From assembly GCF_002869745.1 (NCBI RefSeq), contig NZ_PNOS01000021.1, positions 1-64,000 on the forward strand: DNA of 64,000 nucleotides, read 5' to 3'. Below, one piece after another: positions 1 through 10,887 of this stretch (the stretch's first letter is position 1; each line of letters starts with the position of its first letter). Source of the DNA: Oceaniglobus roseus (GTDB lineage: Bacteria; Pseudomonadota; Alphaproteobacteria; Rhodobacterales; Rhodobacteraceae). Under the pieces are notes generated by a model that did no database searches, was not told the origin of the DNA, and worked only from the letters and a program-made list of their open reading frames with translations. A program made the position numbers and the translations under genes.

Positions 1-435
1 GGCCTCGCGGGCGCCACCGGCGGCGCGGCCGGAGCGAGGAAGATGCAGGGGCTGCTCGACACCACGAAGCCCGTGGCCTCGGAAGCCGAGGCGGGCCTCG
101 TGATCCGCGCCATGGTGATGGCGGCCAAGGCCGACGGCGAGATCGACGCGAACGAGCGCGAGGCGCTGTTCGAGGTGCTGGACGAGACCGACCCTTCCGA
201 CCGCGCCTTCCTGGAGCAGGCCATGGCCGCGCCCGTGGACGTGGAGGCGCTGGCCCGCGACGTGCCCGGCGGCATGGAGGTCGAGATCTACGCCGCCGCC
301 CTGATGGCGATCGACCCCGACAACCGCGCGGAGGCCGAGTTCCTGGACCGCCTCGCCCAGCGGCTGAACGTGTCCCGCGCCCATGTGAACGACATCCACG
401 AGGCCCAGGGCAAGCCGCCGCTCTACACGCTGTAG
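1..435 (+). CDS. DUF533/TerB-like protein, 3' part
   Basis: The reading frame is open from the first base: 14 codons rich in Gly and Ala precede the first ATG at 43, so the gene probably starts before the window. The visible part is a helical, acidic TerB-like domain containing AMVMAAKADGEIDANE, characteristic of DUF533 proteins such as E. coli YebE. Those proteins usually have a glycine-rich, probably membrane-associated N-terminal region, which would be the missing part. The biochemical role is not known. The stop at 433-435 is intact. Confidence 0.8.
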   Translation, partial: GLAGATGGAAGARKMQGLLDTTKPVASEAEAGLVIRAMVMAAKADGEIDANEREALFEVLDETDPSDRAFLEQAMAAPVDVEALARDVPGGMEVEIYAAALMAIDPDNRAEAEFLDRLAQRLNVSRAHVNDIHEAQGKPPLYTL

Positions 436-559
436 GGCGGAACGGGTACCGTCCGGCAGATCGGCGTTGCATCCGGCTGCGCGGTCGGGTCTGAGTGTCT
501 CCGGCAGGGAACAGACAGGACTTGCCGACGGAAGCCGCGACCGCAAAGGACCGGACAGG

Positions 560-1417
560 ATGACCGATTACCGCGTCTACGACGTGTTCACCTCCGAAGC
601 CTTCGGCGGCAACCCGCTCGCGGTCATCACCGACGCGCGGGGGCTGGCGGAGGATCAGCTTCAGAGGATCGCGCGGGAGTTCAATTTCTCCGAGACGACC
701 TTCGTCTTTCCGCCGGAAGACCCCGCGCACACCGCGCGGGTTCGGATCTTCACCCCGACCACGGAGATCCCCTTTGCCGGCCATCCCCTGATCGGCACCG
801 CAACCGCGCTGCACGACCTCGGGCGCGGAAGCGAGCTGGTGCTGGAGGTCGGCGTCGGGCCGATCCCCTGCGCGATCGAGGAGGGCGAGGCGCGCTTCAC
901 CACCAGCCGCCCCCTGGTGGTCGATGCCCACCCGGACCTCGCGGATGTCGCGGCCTGCGGCGGGCTTCTCGCCGGGCAGATCCGCACCGACCGCCACCTG
1001 CCGGTGCAGGCCGGGCTTGGCCTGCCCTTCGTGCTGGCGGAACTGACAGATGCCGATGCCCTGGCCGCCATCTCCCCCGATGCCGAGGCGTTCCGGAGGG
1101 GCGCCGCGGCCTATCCGGCGGAACTGCATTTCGCCGTGCTCTACTACGTCCGCGACGGCGCGGCGGTGAAGGCGCGGATGTTCGCGCCGCTCGACAACAT
1201 CATCGAGGATCCCGCCACCGGCAGCGCCGCCGCCGCCCTTGGCGCCTACCTGACGCAGCTCGAGGGGCAGAGCCTGACCCTGCTGATCGACCAGGGGGTC
1301 GAGATGGGCCGGCCCAGCCGGATCCGCGTCGACACCGAGGTGGTGGACGGGCTTTGCCGCTCTGTCCGCATCTCGGGGCGGGCGGTGAAGGTGATGGAGG
1401 GGCGGCTGACGCTCTGA
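560..1417 (+). CDS. PhzF family isomerase/epimerase
   Basis: A 285-residue protein of the PhzF family, whose members have a diaminopimelate-epimerase-like two-lobed fold. The N-terminal signature [13 protein letters not shown] is present, as is a glutamate at residue 45 in FNFSETTFV, the position of the catalytic acid in PhzF. The C-terminal motif [15 protein letters not shown] is also intact. I chose the ATG at 560 because homology begins there; the frame is open further upstream without protein-like sequence. No phenazine genes are nearby, so the substrate is unknown and this is most likely one of the many uncharacterised housekeeping PhzF-like isomerases. Confidence 0.88.
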   Translation: MTDYRVYDVFTSEAFGGNPLAVITDARGLAEDQLQRIAREFNFSETTFVFPPEDPAHTARVRIFTPTTEIPFAGHPLIGTATALHDLGRGSELVLEVGVGPIPCAIEEGEARFTTSRPLVVDAHPDLADVAACGGLLAGQIRTDRHLPVQAGLGLPFVLAELTDADALAAISPDAEAFRRGAAAYPAELHFAVLYYVRDGAAVKARMFAPLDNIIEDPATGSAAAALGAYLTQLEGQSLTLLIDQGVEMGRPSRIRVDTEVVDGLCRSVRISGRAVKVMEGRLTL

Positions 1418-1513
1418 CGGCGGAGCGCGGCGGATGGCCGGGCAGATTTGGGTGGAGCGGGCGCGCCGTATCCGCTAGACCCTTCGGACACGGAACCTCC
1501 GCCGGAACGCGCC

Positions 1514-1927
1514 ATGGGCGACACCATCATAGACCGCTGCGAGGGCAAGGGCCTGCGCATGACGGAACAGCGGCGCACCATCGCGTCGGTGCTGGAGGAT
1601 TCGGCCGACCACCCCGATGTCGAAGTCCTCTACGCCCGCGCGTCCGAGCGGGATCCGCGCATCTCGCTCGCCACGGTCTACCGCACGGTGAAGCTGTTCG
1701 AGGAGGCGGGCATCCTCGAGAAGCTGGAGTTCGGCGACGGGCGCGCCCGCTACGAGGATGCCGAGCGCGACCACCACGACCACCTGATCGACCTGACCAC
1801 CGGCGCGGTGATCGAGTTCGTCGATCCCGAGATCGAGGCCCTGCAGGAGAAGATCGCGGCGAAGCTCGGCTATGACCTCAAGGGCCACCGGATGGAGCTG
1901 TTCGGCGTGCCGAAGAAGCGCGGCTAG
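1514..1927 (+). CDS. fur: Fur/Mur family metal-responsive repressor
   Basis: A 137-residue Fur-superfamily repressor with an N-terminal winged helix (the segment ISLATVYRTVKLFEEAGI is the recognition region) and a C-terminal metal-binding domain with HHDH at residues 87-90. It lacks the paired CxxC motifs of zinc-structured Fur proteins. In Rhodobacterales such orthologues mostly act as manganese-responsive Mur regulators, though some retain an iron response; the sequence alone does not decide. The start at 1514 gives the usual family N terminus. Its last 4 bases overlap the convergent phosphoesterase gene. Confidence 0.9.
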   Translation: MGDTIIDRCEGKGLRMTEQRRTIASVLEDSADHPDVEVLYARASERDPRISLATVYRTVKLFEEAGILEKLEFGDGRARYEDAERDHHDHLIDLTTGAVIEFVDPEIEALQEKIAAKLGYDLKGHRMELFGVPKKRG

Positions 1928-2723
1928 CCGCCGTTCGCCTGCCAGCCCGCGGGCCCGAGCCGGAAGGCCGCGGCGCGCTGCGGGACATAGTCGCGCCCTT
2001 CCGCATCGGCGACGAAGCGTTCGACCCGCACCATGCCGGATTTCAGCGTCAGCAGGTTGAAATCGTTCTCCTCGCCCCTGACCCGCGTCGACAGGCCGGT
2101 GCCCGCCTGCACCTGGAGCATCGAGTGGCGGTCCGTCACCTCGGCATAGGGCGCGGCGGACCAGCTGTGCAGGTGGCCCGAGAGCACGATGTCGGTGCCG
2201 CAGGAGGCCAGCGCCTCCAGCGCCTCGGCCGAGCCCTTCATCAGCTGCTTGCTTTCCCCGGGCAGGTGTTCCAGCGGATGGTGCACGACGAGGATGCGGA
2301 TGCGGCTCTTGTCGCCCTCGAAACTGGCGCGCACCCTCCGGATGTCGCTCTTGGTGAACCAGCCCCGCTGCCAGTTGAAGCGGTTCACCGTGTTGATGCC
2401 GATGATCATCACCTCGTCGTCGACATGCGCGGGCTCCAGCTCCTGCGCGATCCAGCGGCGATAGCGGCGCCAGGGCGCGACGAGGCGCATGTAGAGGTTG
2501 TCGAGCGGCACGTCGTGATTGCCCGGCACCGACAGCACCGGCGGCGCCAGCATGTCGATGAAGGCGCGTGCCGCCTCGAACTGGCTGTTCCGCGCCCGCT
2601 GGGTCAGATCGCCCGAGATCGCCACCATGTCGGGGGCGAGGTCGTTGATCCGGTGCGCGAGGGCCTTCACCAGCTCGGGACGGTCGCGCCCGAAGTGGAG
2701 GTCGGACAGGTGGACGAGTCGCT

Positions 2724-2727
<4 letters not shown>
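1924..2727 (-). CDS. Calcineurin-like metallophosphoesterase
   Basis: A 267-residue class III cyclic-nucleotide-phosphodiesterase-like metallophosphoesterase. The metal-binding blocks are in order: DLH at 9-11, GDLTQ near 39, GNHD at 69-72, HHPLEH in the middle and GHLHS toward the C terminus. There is no signal peptide, so it is cytoplasmic. Its ATG overlaps the TGA of the upstream lipid-kinase-like gene, so the two are co-transcribed and translationally coupled. The substrate is not evident; CpdA-type cAMP hydrolysis or cleavage of a phospholipid-derived phosphate are both possible. Confidence 0.88.
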
Positions 2728-5073
<2,346 letters not shown>

Positions 5074-5109
5074 GGACCTCGGGCCGACCCTCGGGCGCCG
5101 GGCCGCGAC

Positions 5110-5137
5110 GTAGGATGGGTGATATCACCCATCCTAC
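5110..5137. repeat. 28-bp perfect palindrome, copy 1
   Basis: A perfect 28-base palindrome with half-site GTAGGATGGGTGAT, 37 bases after the enolase stop. An identical copy lies at 5438-5465, and the match extends three bases further left in both copies. In RNA it would form a very strong stem. It may end eno transcription or be a REP-like dispersed element. Confidence 0.85.
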
Positions 5138-5231
5138 CCGGCCCTGGCCCAGGATCGTTCGCACGAACCGACATTGAGGATGCAGTGCGGACACGCGCGG
5201 ACGGCGACGACGGAAGCGACGAGGGAGGAGG

Positions 5232-5381
5232 ATGTGCCGCCTGCCATGCCGTGCCGCCGCTCTGGCGACGCTCCTGCTCCTGGCGGGTTGCGCGGTCGTT
5301 ACCCTGCCCGTGAAGGTCGTGACGACGGCGACGGGCGCGGCGGTCGGCGCGGTGACGCAGGACGCGTTCCGTCCACGCTGA
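5232..5381 (+). CDS. Small lipoprotein (49 aa)
   Basis: A 49-residue open frame preceded by a strong purine-rich ribosome site (GGGAGGAG ending just before the ATG). The protein has a short positive N terminus, a hydrophobic stretch ALATLLLLAGC ending in a lipobox with Cys20, and a short V/A/T/G-rich mature part VVTLPVKVVTTATGAAVGAVT. It resembles the many tiny roseobacter outer-membrane or periplasmic lipoproteins of unknown role (a DUF6726-like identity is possible but unproven). It is bracketed by the two identical palindromes at 5110 and 5438. Confidence 0.65.
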   Translation: MCRLPCRAAALATLLLLAGCAVVTLPVKVVTTATGAAVGAVTQDAFRPR

Positions 5382-5437
5382 GGAGTATCCGCGAGAATGC
5401 GCAGGGTCGTTTGACTGCCCCAAGAGCGTTTCCGGAC

Positions 5438-5465
5438 GTAGGATGGGTGATATCACCCATCCTAC
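5438..5465. repeat. 28-bp perfect palindrome, copy 2
   Basis: Identical to the palindrome at 5110-5137. It lies between the ends of the small lipoprotein gene (plus strand) and the PRC-barrel gene (minus strand), 16 bases beyond the latter's stop, which is a good position for a bidirectional terminator. No T-run follows on either strand. Confidence 0.85.
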
Positions 5466-5480
5466 CGGCGGCGGCAACCG

Positions 5481-6170
5481 TCAGTCTTCCCACATCGTGT
5501 CGTCGACCTTCGGCAGCGCCTTCAGCTGGTCCTCGGACATCCGGGTGAGGAAATAGAGCGCGTTGCCGACACGGACCGAGCGCACTTCCTGCGCGGGCAC
5601 CAGAACCACGGTGCGGCCGATCCCGAGGAAACCGCCGACTTCCACCACCAGCCCTTCCAGCTGGCCGTTCGGGTTCAGCGCCAGGTCCTCGATCTCGCCC
5701 ACGTCCTTCCACTCGGCCGGGACGTCCAGCAGCGGCTCGCCCACGGTCCAGTCGGTGGCGTTGCCGTCGGCGTCCTGCGAGACGTAGACGTTGCCGTCCA
5801 GGAGGCTCGTCGCGCGCACGAGGCCGGAGACCATCGGCGTGTCCGCGCCGGGGCTGGCGGGCGCGGTCGAGGTACCGGCGGCCGGTTCCGTGGTCGCCGC
5901 CTGCGAGCCGGTGGAGGGCGTCGCGCTGTCGCTGCCGGATGCGGTCGCGGAGGTGTCGCCGGTCGCGTTCTGGTCGGCGGTGCCGGTCGCGGAGGAGGTG
6001 TCGCCGGACGCGCTGCCGCTGTCGCCCGCGCTCGGCGGATCGGCCTGGATGGTGGCGGTGGTCTGGTCGTTGACCTGGTCGCCCGTCGAGCTGTCGGTCG
6101 TCTGCTGCGCCCCGGCAGGCAGCGCCACGCAGAGGGCCAGGCCGAGGGCGGCGGGGAAGCGGAATGTCAT
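5481..6170 (-). CDS. Secreted PRC-barrel domain protein with Ser/Thr-rich linker
   Basis: A 229-residue exported protein. A signal peptide (hydrophobic run LGLALCVALPAGAQ, cleavage after AGA about residue 21) is followed by about 90 residues of low-complexity Ser/Thr/Ala/Asp/Gly sequence and a C-terminal PRC-barrel domain (SLLDGNVY, DVGEIEDLALNPNGQLEGLVVEVGG). Rhodobacterales encode many such periplasmic PRC-barrel proteins, whose function is mostly unknown. It is divergent from the glutathione peroxidase gene. Confidence 0.85.
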   Translation of the reverse strand: MTFRFPAALGLALCVALPAGAQQTTDSSTGDQVNDQTTATIQADPPSAGDSGSASGDTSSATGTADQNATGDTSATASGSDSATPSTGSQAATTEPAAGTSTAPASPGADTPMVSGLVRATSLLDGNVYVSQDADGNATDWTVGEPLLDVPAEWKDVGEIEDLALNPNGQLEGLVVEVGGFLGIGRTVVLVPAQEVRSVRVGNALYFLTRMSEDQLKALPKVDDTMWED

Positions 6171-6323
6171 CGCGGTATCCTTTGCAAAGCGTTCGGTTCT
6201 TTGACGTCACAAGCCCGTGACGCGCCCCGCGGTTCCCCGCCCCGCCTTGACTTTTGCCGCCGCGAAACTCCCTTCCGCCCTGTAACGTGCCTGTCCGCGA
6301 TGCCGTTCCCGAAAGGAATTCCG

Positions 6324-6863
6324 ATGCGCGCCCTGCTCTTCGCCCTTGCCCCCGTCTTTGCCGCTTTCGTCGCCGCCCCTGCCCTCGCGGCCAGTCCGGA
6401 CCGCGATGCGCCATTCGTCTCGATCGACGGCGGCACGCTGTCGCTCGCGCAATGGAGCGGGCAGCCGGTGCTCGTGGTCAACACCGCCTCGCGTTGCGGC
6501 TATACCCCGCAGTACGAGGGGCTGCAGACCCTCTACGACACCTACCGCGACAAGGGACTGGTGGTGCTGGCAGTCCCCTCGGACGACTTCAACCAGGAAC
6601 TCGCCACCGCCGAGGAGGTGAAGGACTTCTGCGCGATCAACTACGACCTCACCCTGCCGATGACCGACATCACCCCGGTGAAGGGGGCCAAGGCGCATCC
6701 CTTCTACCAGTGGGTGCGGCAGAACACCGATTTCCAGCCGCGTTGGAACTTCAACAAGGTGCTGGTCGGCCGCGACGGCCGGGTCCTGGCGACCTTCGGG
6801 TCCAACACCGAGCCGATGTCGGCCGAGATGACGCGCCAGGTGGAAGCCGCGCTGAAGGGATGA
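6324..6863 (+). CDS. Exported glutathione peroxidase-family thiol peroxidase
   Basis: A 179-residue protein with an N-terminal signal peptide (LLFALAPVFAAFVAAPALAA) and a glutathione-peroxidase/thioredoxin fold. The peroxidatic site is NTASRCGYTPQY with Cys58 instead of selenocysteine, and the family block WNFNKVLVGRDGRV is present. A second cysteine in EEVKDFCAIN may be the resolving residue, which would make it a thioredoxin-type peroxidase in the periplasm. The ATG at 6324 follows an AAAGGA ribosome site. Its TGA overlaps the ATG of the cupin gene. Confidence 0.9.
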   Translation: MRALLFALAPVFAAFVAAPALAASPDRDAPFVSIDGGTLSLAQWSGQPVLVVNTASRCGYTPQYEGLQTLYDTYRDKGLVVLAVPSDDFNQELATAEEVKDFCAINYDLTLPMTDITPVKGAKAHPFYQWVRQNTDFQPRWNFNKVLVGRDGRVLATFGSNTEPMSAEMTRQVEAALKG

Positions 6864-7279
6864 CCGCGGACGAGATCATCACCCTCCTCGACCTCGCCCC
6901 CCACCCCGAGGGGGGTTGGTACCGCGAGACCTGGAGCGAGGGCGGCACGCCCCGACCTTCCGGAACCTGCATCTACTTCCTGCTGACCGCCGACCAGACC
7001 AGCCACTGGCACCGGGTCGACGCCGCCGAGATCTGGCACTTCCACGCGGGCGACCCGCTTGCCCTGCGCATCGCGGCGGACGAGGCGGGGCCGGCGGAGA
7101 CGCGTCTTCTCGGCCCCGACCTTGCGCGGGGGGAGCGGCCGCAGGTCGTGGTCCCGGCGCACCACTGGCAATCGGCGAGGACCCGGGGCGCCTGGACCCT
7201 CGTCGGGTGCACTGTCTCTCCGGGCTTCCGGTTCGAGGGGTTCGAACTGGCGCCCCGGGGCTTCGACATTCCCGGCTGA
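6860..7279 (+). CDS. DUF985 cupin-fold protein
   Basis: A 139-residue single-domain cupin of the DUF985 family, recognisable by LDLAPHPEGGWYRETW near the N terminus, the SHWHRVDAAEIWHFHAGDP block and the C-terminal GCTVSPGFRFEGFEL. Members form RmlC-like beta barrels; their substrates are unknown. The start codon overlaps the stop of the peroxidase gene by ATGA, so the two proteins are made from one message. Confidence 0.9.
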   Translation: MTADEIITLLDLAPHPEGGWYRETWSEGGTPRPSGTCIYFLLTADQTSHWHRVDAAEIWHFHAGDPLALRIAADEAGPAETRLLGPDLARGERPQVVVPAHHWQSARTRGAWTLVGCTVSPGFRFEGFELAPRGFDIPG

Positions 7280-7285
7280 GCCCGG

Positions 7286-7876
7286 TCAGTCCTGCCGGAT
7301 CGCCTCGAACTCCAGCATGATCTCCACCGCGTCGCCGACGAAGACCGGCAGCGCATAGGTGCTGCCGAAATCGCTGCGGTTGATCGTGGTCCTGGCCGAG
7401 GCGCCGATGGTCTCCTTGCCGTGGCAGCAGGGATAGTCGGCCAGCTGGTTCAGCGTCACCTCCAGCGTCACCGGCCGGCTGACCCCGCGGATCGTCAGCT
7501 CGCCCTCGACCGTGCCGGTGGTGTCCGAGGTCGGCGTGCCGCCGTCGGCGGTGAAGGTGATGTCGGGATTTGCCCCTGCGTCCAGGAAGTCGGCCGAGCG
7601 CACATGCTCGTCCCGCGCGGCATTGAAGGTGTCGACGCTGGCCGCGTCGATCTTCACCGACACGTCGGACAGGGTCTTCGTCTCGGGATCGTAGGTGAAG
7701 CCGCCCTCGACGTCCGCGAAGCGCCCCAGCACCTTGGCGTAACCCGCGTGCATCACGGTGAAGGCCACCACCATGTGCTCGGGGTCGAGCGCATAGCGGG
7801 CGGGTTCGGCGGCGGCGGGCAGCGGCGCGGCCAGCGCGGCGGCAAGGCACAGCGGTGCGGCGAGGTGTCTCTTCAT
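7286..7876 (-). CDS. YceI family periplasmic protein
   Basis: A 196-residue YceI-like protein: signal peptide ending near PAAAEP, then the lipocalin-like beta barrel that binds long isoprenoid-type lipids in characterised homologues. Typical blocks are YALDPEHMVVAFTVMHAG, VSVKIDAASVDT, HVRSADFLDA and LTIRGVSRPVTLEV. A Cys-Cys pair (YPCCHGKE) sits in the loop before the C-terminal strands. It begins 14 bases after the opgH-like gene and is probably in the same transcript. Confidence 0.9.
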   Translation of the reverse strand: MKRHLAAPLCLAAALAAPLPAAAEPARYALDPEHMVVAFTVMHAGYAKVLGRFADVEGGFTYDPETKTLSDVSVKIDAASVDTFNAARDEHVRSADFLDAGANPDITFTADGGTPTSDTTGTVEGELTIRGVSRPVTLEVTLNQLADYPCCHGKETIGASARTTINRSDFGSTYALPVFVGDAVEIMLEFEAIRQD

Positions 7877-7890
7877 GGCGTCTCTCCCTC

Positions 7891-9717
7891 TCAAATGGCG
7901 TTCAGGGCGGGCACCGGCGGGGGCGACGCCGGGTGGCGGTCTTCGGGAATGTCGAACAGGCCCCTGTCGATCGACCAGCGGCTGAGGCCCGGTGCCGTGG
8001 TCAGCACGGCGATCGGGACCGCGAGGAGCAGCGACAGCAGGATCGGCGCGGCAAAGACCATGGCCCAGGGTGCCATGAGGCCGAGCCACAGGGCAAGCGC
8101 GGCGCCCGCCAGCGTCTGCGGCCAGAGCACGCGCGCCGCCTCGCCCCATTCCAGCCGGGCGCGGCTTCGCTGCTGGGCGTCCCAGCCGATGCGCCGCCCG
8201 AAGGCGAGGCCGACCAGGAAGCGGGTCAGCGCGAAGGCGACGATCGGCGCCATCAGCATCGAGACCAGGATCTCGGCAAGCCCGCCCCGGATCCCCTGCC
8301 CGCGCCCGCCATAGGCCGCGGCGCGCGACCGCTCTGCCAGGATCTGCCCGAGGCCCATGAGCTTCGGCATCAGGTTCAGCACCATCAGCGCCGCGAACAG
8401 CCCGAGCGCGGCCCAGAGCGGCGTGCCCTCCACCTGTGCCCCGGACGCTGCCAGCCAGGCGCCGAGGCCGATGAACACCATCCAGGCGGGTGCCGCCAGA
8501 TACATCTGGACGGCGAGATACAGCTGGATCCGGCTGACCGGCTTCAGCCCCGGCATACCCAGAAGCCTCAGGTACTGCATGTTGCCGTTGCACCAGCGCA
8601 GCTCGCGGCGGATGAAGTCGGCCAGGCTCGGCGGGTTCTCCTCGTAGCTCTCGCTCTCTTCGGCCAGCCCCCGCACCTCGTAGCCCGCCCGCCGCATCAT
8701 CGCCGCCTCGAGCTGGTCGTGGCTCAGGATGTCGCCCGAAAGCGGCCCCCGGCCCGGCAGGACCGGCAGCATGCAATGTTCGCGGAAGGGCGCGGTGCGG
8801 ATCAGGACGTTGTGCCCCCAGTTCGGCCCGCAATCCGCCTGCCACCAGGCAGAGCCGAGCGTATAGGAGCGCATCCCGTGGCGCATCCCGAACTGGAAGG
8901 CGCGGGTGAAGAAGGTCTTCGAGGGCATCCCGGCGACGAGGCTTTGCAGCATCCCGAGCTCCGGCGCCGCCTGCATCACCCGCACCAGCCGCAGCACCGT
9001 CGCCGCGCCCATGACGCTGTCGGCGTCGAGCGGCAGTAAGAAGTCGTAGTCGTCGCCGCGCCGCTGCAAGAACTCGGCGATGTTGCCGGCCTTGTAGCCG
9101 CGGTTGTCGCTGCGGCGTCGATAGACGATGCGGCTCGCCGCCGGGCCCGCACGCAGGGCGGCGACGGCCGCCTCCTCGGCCGCGGCCACGGCGGGGCGGT
9201 CGGTGTCGCTCAGGACGTGGAAATCGAAGCACGCGCCCCAGGGCGTCGCCGCCAGCGCCCGCTCCAGCCCGTGAAGGCGACGGAGCGACTCGGCCGGATC
9301 CTCGTTCCGCAGCGGCATGACGATGGCGGTGCGCATCACCACCGGCTCGCTCCCCGCGATCCGCCCCAGCACCGGCGCGACATGGACGGCGGCCCGCGGC
9401 CCGTACCGGCGGTCGAGCGCGAAGCCGATCACGCTGTTCCAGAGCCCGATGGAAAGCCAGGGCAGCGTCACGGAATAGGCCAGCAGCATCGCCCATTCCG
9501 ACGCCATGATCCCCTCGAACGAGAGCAGCCCCAGCATCGCCGCGAACAGGACCGCGCAGGTCGCGACGTTCAGCGCCAGGATCAGGCGACGGCGGCGGGC
9601 GATTTCGGAGGGGGCGGTGTCGGAGGGGGCGGTCGCGGGCACGAACCGCGCGTCCTGCGCCCCGACCCCGTCGAAATCCGCCATCGTGTCGCGGACTTGT
9701 CCTGAACCGTCCGGCAT
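7891..9717 (-). CDS. opgH: Glucans biosynthesis glucosyltransferase (OpgH/MdoH)
   Basis: A 608-residue inner-membrane family-2 glycosyltransferase that polymerises glucose for osmoregulated periplasmic glucans. Two N-terminal transmembrane helices precede the cytoplasmic catalytic domain (VMPLRNEDP, PLDADSVMG as the metal-binding DxD region, SHDQLEAAMMRRAGY, and the RRELRWCNGNMQY block with the RW motif). Several C-terminal membrane helices follow. The ATG at 9717 is preceded by GGGAGGG on the minus strand. The periplasmic partner gene opgG is not next to it, unlike the usual opgGH pair; yceI follows instead. Confidence 0.9.
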   Translation of the reverse strand: MPDGSGQVRDTMADFDGVGAQDARFVPATAPSDTAPSEIARRRRLILALNVATCAVLFAAMLGLLSFEGIMASEWAMLLAYSVTLPWLSIGLWNSVIGFALDRRYGPRAAVHVAPVLGRIAGSEPVVMRTAIVMPLRNEDPAESLRRLHGLERALAATPWGACFDFHVLSDTDRPAVAAAEEAAVAALRAGPAASRIVYRRRSDNRGYKAGNIAEFLQRRGDDYDFLLPLDADSVMGAATVLRLVRVMQAAPELGMLQSLVAGMPSKTFFTRAFQFGMRHGMRSYTLGSAWWQADCGPNWGHNVLIRTAPFREHCMLPVLPGRGPLSGDILSHDQLEAAMMRRAGYEVRGLAEESESYEENPPSLADFIRRELRWCNGNMQYLRLLGMPGLKPVSRIQLYLAVQMYLAAPAWMVFIGLGAWLAASGAQVEGTPLWAALGLFAALMVLNLMPKLMGLGQILAERSRAAAYGGRGQGIRGGLAEILVSMLMAPIVAFALTRFLVGLAFGRRIGWDAQQRSRARLEWGEAARVLWPQTLAGAALALWLGLMAPWAMVFAAPILLSLLLAVPIAVLTTAPGLSRWSIDRGLFDIPEDRHPASPPPVPALNAI

Positions 9718-9840
9718 CGTAACCCTCCCCTGAGTCCGCCCACGATGTGTAGTGCGAAGGCGCCCCGGTCCAATGACATTCCCGTTCTTTTTGTTACCAT
9801 GCGTCAGCTTGCCCACCCCGGCGCGCGGAGGTGCCCAGGA

Positions 9841-10887
9841 ATGAGGCAGAGCGCCACCTTCGCCATCCCGGGGGACATCGACACCCTGACCGGCGGCTAC
9901 ATCTACGAGAAGCAGCTGCTGCTGGCCCTGCGCCGGATCGGCTGGGACGTGACCCACCTGCCCCTGCCCGCAGGCTTCCCCGAACCATCGCCGCAGGATG
10001 TCGCCGCGACCGCCGCCGCCCTCGCCGCCGTGCCTGCGGACCGGCCCCTGATCCTCGACGGCTTCCTGCCCGGCGCCAGCCCGCCCGAGGTTCTGGCGGG
10101 GGTGCGCGCGCCGATGATCTCCGTCACACACCATCCCCTCGCCTACGAGACCGGGCTGGCCCCCGACCGCGCGGCCTGGCTGAAGCGGACCGAGCAGGCG
10201 AACCTCGCCCGCATGTCCCACGTGATCGTGCCGAGCCGGCACACCGCGCAGATGCTGATCGACGATTTCGCCGTGCCCGGGGAGCGGATCACCGTGGCGA
10301 GCCCGGGCATCCTGCGCCCCGCGCGCTCGACCGCGCCGAAGCCGCAGCCGCCGCGGATCCTGTCCGTCGGCCAGCTGGTCCCGCGCAAGGGCCACGACAT
10401 CCTGCTGCGCGCCCTCGCCACGCTGACCGACCTCGACTGGCAGGCCGAGATCGTCGGCGGCGCCACCGATCCCGCCTGCGCCCGCGACCTCGAGCGGCTT
10501 TGCGACGACCTCGGCCTCTCGGACCGCGTCGCCTTCACCGGCAGTCTTTCCCCCGAGACGCTCGCCGCGCGCTATGCCGCTGCCACGCTCTTTGCCCTCG
10601 CCACCCGCTACGAGGGCTACGGCATGGTCTTCGCCGAGGCGCTGGCGGCGGGCCTGCCCATCGTCACCTGCGCCGCGGGCGCCGTGCCCGACACCGTGCC
10701 GGAGGGCACCGGCCTGCTGGTCCCGCCCGACGACGCCGACGCCTTCGCCGAGGCGCTGCGCCGCCTGCTCAGCGATCGCGAAAGCCGCACCGCCTTCGCC
10801 GCCGCGGCCGACGCCGCAGGCCACGCCCTGCCGACATGGGAGGACACCGCCCGCCTCGTCGCGCGCCAGCTCGCCCGCCTCGCCTAG
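9841..10887 (+). CDS. GT4 family glycosyltransferase
   Basis: A 348-residue retaining glycosyltransferase of the GT-B fold. The C-terminal half shows the family-4 pattern: ILSVGQLVPRKGHDILLRAL, DRVAFTGSLSPE and ATRYEGYGMVFAEALAAGLPIVT with the two glutamates that contact the sugar nucleotide. The N-terminal half is the acceptor domain. I prefer the ATG at 9841, which has GGAGGT 8 bases upstream, over an ATG at 9799. Acceptor and sugar donor are unknown. Its stop overlaps that of the convergent permease gene by 4 bases. Confidence 0.88.
   Translation: MRQSATFAIPGDIDTLTGGYIYEKQLLLALRRIGWDVTHLPLPAGFPEPSPQDVAATAAALAAVPADRPLILDGFLPGASPPEVLAGVRAPMISVTHHPLAYETGLAPDRAAWLKRTEQANLARMSHVIVPSRHTAQMLIDDFAVPGERITVASPGILRPARSTAPKPQPPRILSVGQLVPRKGHDILLRALATLTDLDWQAEIVGGATDPACARDLERLCDDLGLSDRVAFTGSLSPETLAARYAAATLFALATRYEGYGMVFAEALAAGLPIVTCAAGAVPDTVPEGTGLLVPPDDADAFAEALRRLLSDRESRTAFAAAADAAGHALPTWEDTARLVARQLARLA

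Noticed and set aside
6181-6188. TTTGCAAA just upstream of the PRC-barrel gene, as a possible PccR site.
   Set aside because: It is a single copy that overlaps the ribosome site (AAAGGA on the minus strand) and has no partner at N4 spacing; chance is the simpler explanation.
9799-9840. Upstream ATG (9799) as start of the GT4 glycosyltransferase.
   Set aside because: It has no ribosome site and would add a 14-residue segment not seen in the family; the ATG at 9841 has GGAGGT at good spacing.
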